From Nymphaea colorata (Eukaryota > Streptophyta > Magnoliopsida > Nymphaeales > Nymphaeaceae), in the NCBI RefSeq assembly GCF_008831285.2, contig NC_045141.1, forward strand, positions 1,734,001 to 1,798,000: DNA of 64,000 bases, written 5' to 3'. The translations under genes and the position numbers were made by a program. Under the pieces are notes generated by a model that saw only the letters and a program-made list of their open reading frames with translations, did not search any database and had not been told where the DNA came from. This document shows positions 1 through 9,689 of this stretch, piece after piece (the first letter of the stretch is position 1; the number at the start of each line of letters is the position of its first letter).

Positions 1-880
1 AGGCGCTGAAGTGATGGCTTGTTTAAGTGTCTCAAAAGCTGCTTGCTCCTTCTCGCCCCATCTGAATTTATCAGTTTTGGTCAGCTCATTTAGAGGGGCC
101 GCTAATAAACCATATCCCTTGACAAATATTCGGTAGTCTAAACCCAAAAACGACCTTAGTTCTTTAACCAAACTAGGTGCTTTCCTCTCCCTCACCTCCT
201 TCACCTTGTCCTCCTTCATTTGAACATTCCCCTTACTGATCACATGACCCAGATATGTAATCTGATTTGCTTCGAATACACATTTTGATTGTCTGGCATG
301 TAGATCATGCTACTGTAATACCGACAAGGCTAGGCGCAGGTGCTGGAAATGCTCATCCTCCTTTGGATTGTACACAAAAATATCATAAAAAAATACGAGT
401 ATGAATTGAAGAAGGTAAGGTCTGAAAAGATCATTCATTAAGGACTGAAACGTGATAAGAGCATTAGTTAGTCCAAAAGACATCACCTTAAACTCATAAT
501 GTCCGTCGTAAGTCTGGAATGCAGTTTTGGGCATGTTGTGAGGCGCCATCCTGATTTGATGGTAGCCGACCCTTAGATTCAACTTAGAAAAATACGCAGC
601 TCCATGCAACTCATCAAATAACTCTTCAAGAGTGGGATAGTGATGTTTTACCATTATGGCATTTAACACGCATAATCTACACAAAACCTCCATCCTCCAT
701 CTTTCTTCCTAACCAGCAATGTTGGGGATGCAAATGGACTGCAACTGGGTTGTATAATGCCCTCCTTAATCATCTCGTTCACCAATTCTTCCAGCACTTG
801 TCGTTGGTGTCGACTGTATCGATAGGGTCGTCTATTGACTGCTCCAGCCCCACCTTGGAGTTTGATGTGATGATCATATG
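1..880 (-). pseudogene. Ty3/gypsy reverse transcriptase and start of RNase H, decayed
   Basis: Relic of the pol region of a Ty3/gypsy LTR retrotransposon, whose reverse transcriptase copies element RNA into DNA in cytoplasmic particles. Read leftward: an N-terminal RT stretch (about 850-690) with the family motif [12 protein letters not shown]; a frame change; then an open frame (693-310) with GYHQIRM, KTAFQT and MSFGLTNA; then, below 310, a connection segment with TYLGHVISKG, SFLGL and the RNase H approach. Two catalytic positions look lost. The first aspartate in the usual KLDLRSGY context is Asn (KLNLRVGY), and the first Asp of the usual FxDD signature is Tyr (FFYDIFVY). The element runs off the left edge. 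Family identification is firm. Lineage (chromovirus-like from gag and knuckle style) is only a guess. Confidence 0.88.
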
Positions 881-881
881 T

Positions 882-1802
882 TCACTGTGGGGGCATACCC
901 TTGGAGAGTTCAAAAACCACTTTAAACTCCTTCAATAAGGCATGTAGATGTCCTTGGCATATATGTCTCTGCTCCTGCAACTTCTGTTTTGTCTTTTCCT
1001 CTGATTTTACTACAGCCATTAACAGCATAGCCATTAACAGCATAAGAGAAGTCGCCGGTCCCTTCATCATCTTCAACGTCTTTTGTTTAGTAATCTGTTT
1101 TCTTGGGATTGCTTCCGTAGTTTGGCGCCCTTCTTTTGTCTGGCCAAAATGCGTCCTCATTCCCACAAAGTCCCACATGACTTCGCCTAGGCTGCACAGG
1201 AACTGCACTCCTAACACCAGGTCTACTATTGCCAGCGTAAAGAGTTCCACTGGAAACTTGTGACCCTCGATGTCTAGGATCTCTTGCGCGCACTTGCCCC
1301 TACACTTCAATGTAGCCCCAAGTTGATTCTCCACTCGGCAGCGTAGAGCTCTTGCTGATTTCTCGCAGCTAAAATTAGGGGTAGAGCCCGTAGCCACCAG
1401 GGTGCTTGCCCTTCTGGCTTGAAGCTGGCCCTCTACCCGCATCAACTGAGGAACCTCGTGCCCTGCCAGTGCATGGAGAGAGATTTCAGGGGGAGTACCA
1501 TCAGTAACCACTGCAGCTTCCCCCACGATTGGCGCTGGATTAGTTTCTCCTTCCAATTCATCTGGCGGTTCATCGTCGTCTTCTACAAGATACATGTGAA
1601 GTTTTCGACAGGTGTGGCCAGGTGTCCATGGTTGGTCACAATGGAAGATGCTTCTTCTTAATCTGATCTGGCGTAAGGCGACAGACCACTTGTTGTCCCA
1701 TTTGGTTCGCCTTCGGAGTAGCTGCGGGTGCTGCAGTTGTATCTGTATGCAGGGTTGTTGGCTGACGTTGGTTCCGCTCTGAATACAATATCCGACTGCC
1801 AT
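882..1802 (-). pseudogene. Ty3/gypsy gag knuckle and aspartic protease region, decayed
   Basis: Open minus-strand frame of 306 codons between gag and RT of the same Ty3/gypsy relic. It contains CDQPWTPGHTC, the typical zinc-knuckle tail of these gag proteins, but the position where the first knuckle cysteine is expected is not Cys. Farther on is a retropepsin-like segment with GSTPNF, a mid-domain hydrophobic patch and VLGVQFL. The expected active-site triplet D-T/S-G reads A-T-G (about 1387-1398), so the catalytic aspartate is missing. The role would be processing of the gag-pol polyprotein. With the RT changes, this indicates an inactive copy. Confidence 0.82.
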
Positions 1803-2677
1803 AGCTCAATCTGTGTTGCTTTTCCTCTACCAGTCGAGCTAATTCAAAGCATTCGGATAGGTTTCTAAGCTTGGCCGCCTGAACCTCAATGCGCAGATAG
1901 TTCTGCAGTCCCCTGACAAACGCTCCTATCAGGCGTCTAAGGGCACGAACCATACCATATTGCTGAGGTCCTCAAAGCGCTCTTGGTACTCAACCGCGGT
2001 GCCTTTTTGTCTAATTTTCATCAGCTAGAGGTTGTAGTCTACATATGCTGAGTCGCTGACGGTCCAAACCAAGCCTTCATTGCATCGATCAGCCCTGCTC
2101 ACGTCGTCCTCCCCTGCTGCGTCACGAGCCACCTATACTACTTGATGGCGGCTCCCTCAAAGTGCACTGCGGCGTGACTGTCCCATTGATCCCCTTTGAT
2201 GTTATGACAATCGAAGAATTGTTCTGCCTTGAAGATCCAACTGAAGGGATCCTCACCAGAGAATCGACGAAAGTCCATACGGGGCTGCTTCCACGGTGAC
2301 GGACCCAGTCCTCTGTCTCTAACAGCCGGTGAAAGTATCAGTGTACCTTCTGCTGACGGCGGAGGAGGTGGATGCAGTGGCGGAATTGAAGTTAGGGAAG
2401 AAGATGGAGGAGGTCTCATCTCACCGTCTGCTGTCTCCGGGCGATCAGCGCTGGTAGATCCTTCTCCCTTCCCTGGCTTCAGCATCTCTCACATCAGGGA
2501 CATCAACGATAAATGCTCTGCTATGAACGTCTGCATCCTAGCTTCCGCCTCCTTGTTCTGGTGCTCGACGGCCTGTAGACGACGGTTCATGGTCTCCATC
2601 GTTTCCTCTAGGCATTCTTGATGGGATTCCACGGCAGCCATGACATCCTTCGAGGTCACCTTGCTAGACGTGGCCAT
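1636..2677 (-). pseudogene. Ty3/gypsy gag (capsid) region, frameshifted
   Basis: Gag-like sequence read from the probable start codon at 2677 leftward through at least three frames (2677-2489, 2485-2138, 1953-1636). It begins MATSSKVTSKDVMAAVESHQ and is followed by a glutamate-rich helical segment, a proline/serine-rich linker and the retrotransposon capsid motif MDFRRFSGEDPFSWIFKAEQ. The second frame then continues to VHFEGAAIK, and the third holds the C-terminal capsid segment (ALRRLIGAFVRGLQ). Gag would form the virus-like particle. The start is supported by the primer-site remnant four bases upstream. Frame changes and stops make it a pseudogene. Confidence 0.8.
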
Positions 2678-2680
2678 ATG

Positions 2681-2692
2681 GCTCTGCTACAT
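2681..2692 (-). other. Degenerate primer-binding site (initiator tRNA-Met type)
   Basis: On the minus strand this reads ATGTAGCAGAGC, which matches 9 of 12 positions of the common plant primer site TGGTATCAGAGC. It lies directly between the gag start (2677) and a candidate LTR edge (TG at 2698 on the plus strand), as expected for an LTR retrotransposon. Confidence 0.6.
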
Positions 2693-2697
2693 TTAAA

Positions 2698-3170
2698 TGT
2701 GAGGCTTCACACTCACTCATGCACACCCGCTCGTAATGAAAGCCCAGCCTTCACTCGAAACAGTAATTCAAAATCTTATTAGGGTTTAATCCTTCTTACG
2801 ATGACTTTATACAATCACTAAGTGGACTGGAATAGAAGACTCTCTAATGACCTCCCCTGATCCGTGTACTGGATCCAAGATCCAATTACTGACCCACTAA
2901 CCCGTTCCCTTATTCAACTAAGAAACAAAGAAAGCAAACACTCAACTCAACGGACGCCTAACAATACTATAGGTGGATTGCAAGTGTACCAGTTGAATTA
3001 GGAAGGATGCGAAGACCCTAATTCAAGCTTTTATTGTACTTTGAGTTTTCCTTTTTCCTATCAATTGTCGTTGTAAGTCACGGTGCTGAGGTTCACTTCG
3101 GGCTTTGGGGCTTTCTTTGTTGGAAGAGGTCCTCTAAACTAGTATAAAACTGGTAAGGTGAGCATATGGT
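2698..3170 (-). repeat. Probable 5' LTR of the Ty3/gypsy relic
   Basis: Non-coding sequence upstream of the primer site of the element at 1-2692. The inner edge at 2698 has the expected terminal dinucleotide. The outer edge is not defined, because no second LTR lies in the window and no target duplication could be recognised. The given end is only a limit set by the next element. Confidence 0.4.
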
Positions 3171-3217
3171 TCAACTTTTTTCCTAACGGTGAGTGTTGGA
3201 GGAGAAGAGATAACTTA

Positions 3218-3450
3218 GGGCCCGTTTGATGGGCGGGTGAAATTTAACGCGGTAAATTTAACATAGTAAATTTTTCTGAAAAAATTTATAGGATGAAATT
3301 TCTCTCTCTTCCAATCTGAAGCCCTGTTTGATGGGCTGGTGAAATTTAACGCGGTAAATTTAACCCTGTTTGATGTAAATGAAGAATTTAACATGGTAAA
3401 TTTAACAATGTTTGATGCATAAGAAGAATTTAACGTGGTAAATATTGTTT
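3218..3450. repeat. Subterminal degenerate repeats of the Harbinger element
   Basis: The motif TGTTTGATG followed by a GAATTTAAC-GTGGTAAAT-type segment recurs at least four times inside the left end. The same arrangement occurs at the left end of the element at 36363. This suggests transposase-binding subterminal repeats and a shared family. Confidence 0.65.
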
Positions 3451-3953
3451 TTTTTTTTTTTTTTTGTCTTCTCCTCTCCAAATCTGACTAGGGAAGAAAT
3501 TGGATGATGATCTTCCAAAACAACAAAATGTTTAGACAATATTCCCTAAAATCCAGAAAACAATAAGAACAAAATGTTGAGGGTGTATTCCCTATTATCC
3601 AGAAAACAACAAGAACAAAATGTTGAGCACGTATTCCCTACCATCCAGTAAACAACAAGATGCACAAGGTAGCAACAACACATTTATGTTTAAAAAAAAA
3701 ACACGGTTAAAACCATGACATCCAACAGTGCAATGTAGTTGTCGAAATAAAATTTATAACAATAACAAAGTTGTACCCACAAAAGTACATGTCCACATAA
3801 GTTTAATGAGTACAAATCCACAAAAAGTGTATTCCCTACTATCCAGAAAAGCAAAAGTTTAATGAGTACATATCCAACAAAGAAAACATGCAATCGCAAA
3901 AGAAGTTATCTAACATTTGTAGTTGCACTTCCGTTCTTCAAACTTCGTGTCTT

Positions 3954-4172
3954 CTATATCTTCATATGCGATGTCATCTTCAATGAATGGAGGCCTACAT
4001 ACTTGTTGTGAACATACTCATGCATGTGATACTCAGCTACTTTCAATGAATCAAACGATCTGAAGAGGGCACCCTTGTACCGATAGACTAATGGTTGGCA
4101 CCGCTCCCAACTGTCATATATGCCTTGCTCACGACCTTCGAAAACCACATAGTACTTTTGGCGAGGCATCAT
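3954..4172 (-). CDS. Small ORF resembling RNase H1 N-terminal hybrid-binding (viroplasmin-like) domain
   Basis: A 72-residue ORF starting MMPRQKYYVVFEGREQGIYD. It has the signature of the RNA/DNA hybrid-binding domain at the N-terminus of RNase H1, also present in caulimovirus viroplasmins. The signature order is an aromatic-rich first strand (KYYVVFEGRE), G-I-Y plus a Trp-containing helix start (SWERCQ), a basic/aromatic segment (YRYKGALFRSF), then DSLKVAE. Family domains are about 45 residues long, and this ORF holds essentially one domain. It lies just downstream of the Harbinger transposase on the same strand. If the predicted last intron is spliced, the transposase stop (TGA, 4171-4169) overlaps this ATG (4172). 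Known Harbinger elements carry a Myb/SANT-like second protein, so this pairing is unusual. The domain call comes from pattern reading only. Any role in transposition is inference. Confidence 0.6.
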   Translation of the reverse strand: MMPRQKYYVVFEGREQGIYDSWERCQPLVYRYKGALFRSFDSLKVAEYHMHEYVHNKYVGLHSLKMTSHMKI

Positions 4173-5130
4173 CTTCGTTGTCCTATTCAAAACAAAACAA
4201 ATGTCAAACAATCAAACAAAACAAATTGTGAACATTTATAAACAAACTTACTATTCAATTGATAATCTGTAAACATTTGAGATGATATAGCTACTCTCAT
4301 AGCATTGTTGCTTCCTCGCTGATGTGTTTGGCTTGCAATTTCAGGTTCGCTTAAGACAAAGTTATTAGTTGAATGTGCATCTTTATCATCAAATTGCTCG
4401 GCATTTGGATTGTGTTCAATTATGAAGTTGTGCAATACACATGTAGCAAGAACGATTTGAGCTTGCTTTTGGAATGCATACTGGACTTGCATTTTTAATA
4501 TTGGAAAACGACCTTTCAACATGCCGAAAGTTCTTTCTACTGTATTTCGGAGTGATGAATGCCTATGGTTGAATAATTCTTCTTCAGTTCTACGTGAGTG
4601 TGCTCCCCGAGTGTTAAACTCAGACATATGATAACGATGCCCTCGATAAGGTGTTAGCAAACTGACAATGTTTGAATACCCCCCATCAGCAAGATAATGT
4701 TTGCCTACAGTTGAACACAATTTATTTATACATTGATACATGCTTCTTAACAAAAGAGTGAATTAGTTGGTGAAACTACGTACCTTCTGGGATAACAAAC
4801 GGGTCCGTGTCATGATCAAGTGCATTATACAATACTCTTGAGTCTGTAGCACTTCCTTCCCATCCAGCCAAAACGTAGTGGAATCGAGTGTCAAATCCGA
4901 CTACAGCCATGACGTTTTGAGAAACGAATCCTTTTCTATTGCGAAGCCTTGCTTGATCTGAAGCTGGGACCCATGCAGGTATATGGGTGCCATCGATTGC
5001 TCCTAAACAAATCTATATGACAAGACAACTAGTTAGTCATGTTGTAGTTAGTTATGTTGTATGTTTGATGTTGAGTTCATGATGATGAAATTACCTGAAA
5101 ATATGGAAAGAATCGTTTAGATTGTCGACC
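4169..5130 (-). pseudogene. PIF/Harbinger DDE transposase, N-terminally truncated, spliced
   Basis: Transposase cutting and joining element ends, DDE_Tnp_4 type. Predicted exons on the minus strand are 5130-5095, 5012-4784, 4704-4252 and 4182-4169. The introns have good GT..AG ends, and coding joins in phase at the first two junctions. Visible motifs are GAIDGTHIP (first Asp), [12 protein letters not shown] (second Asp), HYLADGGYSN, HRYHMSEF, and HSSLRNTVERTFGMLKGRFP (catalytic Glu). The DDE triad therefore looks intact. Missing is everything N-terminal of the segment KRFFPYFQ, where the terminal repeat begins. No start codon remains. If the last intron is not removed, the frame instead runs to 4187. 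Superfamily assignment is firm; exon limits are manual predictions. Confidence 0.88.
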
Positions 5131-5300
5131 CTTCCCCACCAACTTTCACCCGCCCATCAAACAGGCCCTTAAGGTTGTCAGGATTATTAAAATTCCGGAC
5201 AGCCTTCTAGAACATAACCTAGAAAATAACGTCTTTGTCACTGAATATTCGTTGTTATGCATTCAATAGAAAGAGTTACTTTAGCTGTCCTAACAATTAG

Positions 5301-5376
5301 TTCTCTCTCTTTCTCTCTCTCTGTGTGTGTGTGTGTGTTGTGTGTGTGTGTGTATATATATATATGTATAATATAT
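5301..5376. repeat. Compound microsatellite (TC)n(TG)n(TA)n
   Basis: Uninterrupted runs of TC, then TG with one break, then TA. It is simple-sequence DNA with no coding content. Confidence 0.95.
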
Positions 5377-5559
5377 ATTGCTTTAGTTGTCCTGACCATT
5401 AGTTGTCAAGATCTCTCTCTTTAGAGGATGTAAAGTCGTCTGCTCATCCAACCCTCCATCCAATGGCCTTTTTATGCAATGCATTGCATTGAGTATGCGT
5501 GATCAAACAAACCGCCCAATGCATTATTCTATTCTCTTTTTAAATCTTGACGGAGAAAT

Positions 5560-5561
<2 letters not shown>

Positions 5562-5606
<45 letters not shown>

Positions 5607-5630
5607 GAGAGAGAGAGAGAGAGAGAGAAG
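5562..5630. repeat. Compound microsatellite (TA)n(GA)n
   Basis: About 21 TA units followed directly by about 13 GA units. The short open frame across it is simple-sequence translation (isoleucine-tyrosine, then glutamate-arginine) and is not a gene. Confidence 0.95.
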
Positions 5631-5639
5631 TTGGTAAAG

Positions 5640-6325
5640 CCCATACACTTAAGTTAAGAATAAAAACCAGACCCATTGATTTTTTGTTTAAAAACTATTT
5701 TAAATACAATATAAAAATCTTAATATATTTATAAAGACTATTTTAATGTAACACATACTTTGGTTCAACTTGTTTTAGTGAAAAATGTTGATTTTTTTAT
5801 TATCATGCCATGGGGGCCGTTCATTTTTTCTTATTATAAAAACACCATTAAAGTCTAACAAATGATCAACTTAGTGAATGTTCTTCATGAATCCACTTTT
5901 ACGATCATATCAATAAGGTTATATTGTAGAAAACAATTTAAAAATCAATATCAAAGGGTTTGATTTTTATCCTTGACTTAGCTTTCTGGTTTTTACAAAC
6001 TTTTTTATAAAGTTGGTAAGAACCAAGTTGGCAAAAACCAGACACACCTAGGTTAGGGATAAAAACCAGACCCATTGGTTTTTTGTTCAAAAACTATTTT
6101 AAATACAATATGAACATAATATAAAACATGCTTTGGTTCAGGTTGTTTTGATGAAAAATGTTGATATTTTTATTATCATCTCATTGGGACCATTCATTTT
6201 TTTTATCATAAAAACATCATTAAAGTCTAACAAATGATCGACTATGTTTTACATCAACTCATTCTTAAGATCATATCAATAAGGGTAGATTGCAAAACAC
6301 TTTGAAAATCAACTGATATATGTTT
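5640..6325. repeat. Diverged tandem duplication, unit about 370-400 bp
   Basis: Two direct copies (about 5640-5960 and 6045-6325). Shared landmarks are AAAAACCAGACCCATTG (5662 and 6061) and AAGTCTAACAAATGATC (5851 and 6223), with the same order of intervening segments. The offset falls from 399 to 372 because of indels. No terminal repeats or coding potential are evident. Confidence 0.85.
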
Positions 6326-8557
6326 TCTCTCTCCAACTGTGATTGGATTTTCAATAAAACGCTTTCCATCGCTAGAGCTTGACAACTGTCACACTTCAAT
6401 CCTTGAACTTTGATCTCCTTGTGGATCATAGCTCCCGCGACCCCAATGGGTTACACTACCAGCCAAGTCCTCGCCTCGCTCATGGGTGTGTCTAATGAGC
6501 AAAAAAAATATTTCAAAGCAAACTTTTTTAGAGAAATTAACTCGACAGGATACTCATGCATCAACCTATAAAAAGTGACCTGAAATATTTTCCTTCTTTT
6601 TATTGGATTTGTAAGATCTTTCTTTTTGTGTCCGTGAAACATCCAATTCTTCTCCTAGTGGACTTTCAACCACCACTCGCATAGAACATTTTCTTTTTCA
6701 CGCCATCATACACATCCGATGACATAACGAGAGCAATTTAATTGAAGACAGGTACAAAAAAAGCTTGGGCACCACCAATGCATGCAAAGAAACTGTCGGA
6801 TGGATGCTATTGCCTTTTCTATTCTCCAGCACAGCTTTACACTTGATGTTCTCTCAACAACGTTTGCATGTGTGACACACCCTTGTGTCTTCCACTTATA
6901 AGTGTTCTCCCTCCTTCATCCAGGCTAGTTATCTATAATAGACACCCCGCATAACTACCCTGTTTAAGTCAAAACCATATTGCCCATAATATGCCACAAT
7001 GTTGACGCCTCATCCAATGCTGTCTTCATCTGAGTCTATTGCATTTGTCTGCCTCCACCTTGTCATGTTTTGCAACTCAAGTTTTCGCACTGATTGTGCC
7101 TCTCATTGCCATCACTTCTTAGGAGCCACAAAGCTCGGTCCTGTGCTCCATGCCCTATACTTGACAGTCGTGTCTTGGGATGCGTGGCTTCTTGCATGCT
7201 ATTATAGATTGTGTCTTTTCAAATATGGTTCAGATGTTTTTTTAGGTACCTTTTCACATGACACCTATATGAGCTGAACGAAGTGCATCTCTACTAAGTA
7301 GCCCAACCATATGTTACATGGCACTTATATGGGCTTGCTGGAGGGAACAATTGCAGGCGTACCAATTTGAAGCTTCAATGGCTTCTCCCATTAATTTGTA
7401 AATTGGTTCATAGAATGTAAATACGATGAAAAAGTTGTTTGTACTTGCCGAGGGCCTAGAGAAGTCTCTATTCAACTGATTGTTTGGTGAAAGTCGGAAA
7501 GGTTGTTGCGTTTTCAAATGGCGATAACAACAGTTGAGGATGCATATATTAGTCTCAAAGAATCAAACTGACAAGGTCATAGTTCGACGAACAAAGGAGG
7601 GGCTTGGAGTGGAGTCCACCGAGAAGGTTAGTTGGATTCTCCCATTTACACTACAACATTTGTGAGGCACCCCAACTAAAGGCAAGGTGTCATTGTAGAG
7701 TGCAAAGTGCAGCCGCGGCTCCCATGGTTGGGGAATGCAGCTGCTAATCATGAAAGCCCATGATCATCGACGCATATTGTGGAGGGCGAATCCTGGATGG
7801 GGAGTGGCGCTGGTTGAGCGCGTAAGCCCATAGGCGATGGTCGATGGCATGCCTTTATCACCAACAACCTTCAATAGAAGATTTTCGTTCTGATTATCTC
7901 GGTTGCCATTGTTTGGCACCATGCTTCCTTTTCATCATTGACCTTCCATATCCGTGGAAGCTTGCTATTCCCTGGTTCTTAGTTTTGTCTCCAAAACCCC
8001 CAAATTGAAGAGCAAACAAAGAGTTGTGCCCCCAGATTGAAGGCTCTCAATTCGAGAATAGCAATCTAAGTGCTGCCTGTATGAGATGAGTTCTCTCTGC
8101 TCTTATTTGTGGTTTCTATGCGAGTTCATCTTGTGGAAATCCTCAGTTTTGTTGGCCGTTTGTGCTTGAGAGTATATTTTTTGAAACCTTGCTACTCTTA
8201 AGTGATGTCAAAACTTTTTTTTTTTTGGCATCCACCCACATGGTAATGGCCTCACACTCCAAGCAAATCTGCCCTTCAACTAGTAGCCATACAGAAAAGC
8301 ACGACACTTAAGTTCCTTGCATCTTGTTTGTGGTTTATATATGTCTTTCTATTGCTGAAACCCAAGATTTTAAAGTTGTTCATGAATTAAAATGTATTTT
8401 TGAGGTTTTGGTGTGCTTAGGAAAAATAAGTTGATATAACTAAAGGCAACTCTATGCTTTATATTTTGCTTGACCATCAAATGTGAATATTCCCCAATGT
8501 ATCTCAAAGTTGCCAGCAGAAATGCTTGTTTGATATACATCCGCCAAGCTAAAGATA
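6326..8557. other. No recognisable gene
   Basis: AT-rich sequence with only short, unremarkable open frames. A stretch around 7560-7960 is less AT-rich than its surroundings, but I could assign no protein family, splice pattern or terminal repeats. Confidence 0.5.
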
Positions 8558-8797
8558 TCAACCTCTAGGGGAGATGTGTGGAGGAAGCAGTGTGCCACTC
8601 ACGCTTGAAAAGTGGTCAATCAATCCATTTATAAAGGTACTTGCATTTGAAGGAGATGCATTGCGAATGGCTCCTTTAATCAGTAAACCGACCTGTCCAA
8701 CTATAGTTTCCATATTATCAAATCCTAGACCAGATAAGGCTGCTATCTTGAGCATCCAAGCTAGCATCAAATGCATTTTTGTATGGGTTATGAGCAT
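8558..8797 (-). CDS. Unrecognised ORF, possibly a host gene fragment
   Basis: A 79-codon minus-strand frame with ordinary protein-like composition (for example ALSGLGFDNMETIVGQVG and PSNASTFINGLIDHF). I recognise no family. No promoter, partner exon or conserved motif could be established. A copia LTR (8830-9275) is inserted just upstream of it, so it may be a host exon or pseudogene cut off by that insertion, or a chance frame. Confidence 0.2.
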   Translation of the reverse strand: MLITHTKMHLMLAWMLKIAALSGLGFDNMETIVGQVGLLIKGAIRNASPSNASTFINGLIDHFSSVSGTLLPPHISPRG

Positions 8798-8829
8798 CCT
8801 TGAGATTATGTGCTATTGGCTGAAAGCGG

Positions 8830-9275
8830 TGATGGGATTTCTCCCTCATGCATACACAAAACGATATGCCTTAAACAGGATCATGCTCACGCTAAATCAT
8901 TGAATTAAACAAAATCTTAAACTGAAGCGGAAGCATACCTGAATCAATCTGAAGAACTGGAGCACGAGAAGATCACAGCAGGGTCTTCCAGGGTACGTGC
9001 GGCGCACGTGAGGTCTCTCTCAGATGGGGGAGAGGGAACCCTAGAAACCAACGTTTCAGGCAACCATTCGCACGACCCCAGAGACCACTACCATTTTATA
9101 TTAAGAGCATACGGATTCAACCCATCAAAGAGTCCGTAATTACAAACAAGTATCTATACATTTCAAAATCACTCCATACCATCTAAAATGACGTAATATC
9201 CCAAAACGCAATCACTTAAGCGGATATTTACCTTATTTCTCATAGACATATGCCGGCCCACCAAATGATCTTACA
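8830..9275 (-). repeat. 3' LTR of a truncated copia element
   Basis: On the minus strand it begins TGTAAGATCATTTGGTGG and ends in CA at 8830. It is clearly homologous along its length to the 5' LTR at 60661-61137 and is about 30 bp shorter because of indels. A polypurine tract immediately precedes it. The flank at 8825-8829 is AGCGG; its partner duplication cannot be checked because the other end is missing. Confidence 0.88.
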
Positions 9276-9290
9276 ATCTCCCACTTGGGC
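9276..9290 (-). other. Polypurine tract of the copia element
   Basis: The minus strand reads GCCCAAGTGGGAGAT directly before the LTR start. It is purine-rich and nearly identical to the tract of the copia element at 43717, as expected for the plus-strand DNA primer. Confidence 0.75.
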
Positions 9291-9689
9291 CAAATATGTC
9301 TTTATACATTCAGACATTACATAAAAGCTTAGGAGCTCATAACTGCTATCTTATTAAACGTCATTTTCACCAATCTCGTTCATAATCATATCAACACAGA
9401 ACCAAAGCGGCTTTCGCTATATCAAAATTAGCTAAACCTTCAATGATCACAAATGTTAACACAACCAATGACATAGATCTGATATGGATATATAGCATGA
9501 GAATTACATGTCATGTGATTACAATATGTCTATTCTCAACTGGTCCAACTTTACAACCTTATGGAGATCAAAAATACAAGCACAGAATGGAATCAAAGAA
9601 CTTTAAACTTTATTCTGCACAAAACTGAATATGTGTCCATACATAAGAGCAAACAAAATACAAACTCCCACTAAACCAGCACATCATCC

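Larger units (their letters stand above)
3218..5168 (-). mobile_element. PIF/Harbinger DNA transposon, 5'-truncated derivative
   Basis: Both ends carry a 25-bp terminal inverted repeat (3218-3242 and 5144-5168) beginning GGGCCCGTTTGATGGGCG and GGGCCTGTTTGATGGGCG, with one mismatch visible. Each end is flanked by TTA (3215-3217 and 5169-5171), the target duplication of the PIF/Harbinger superfamily. Inside, on the minus strand, are a spliced DDE transposase missing its N-terminus and a small second ORF. The right terminal repeat begins only about 15 bp from the surviving transposase coding sequence, so the 5' part of the element was deleted. Such a copy could be mobilised only in trans. Confidence 0.92.

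Noticed and set aside
6999-7277. 92-codon plus-strand frame
   Set aside because: Cys/His-rich but irregular spacing, no known zinc-finger pattern, no splice or homology support.
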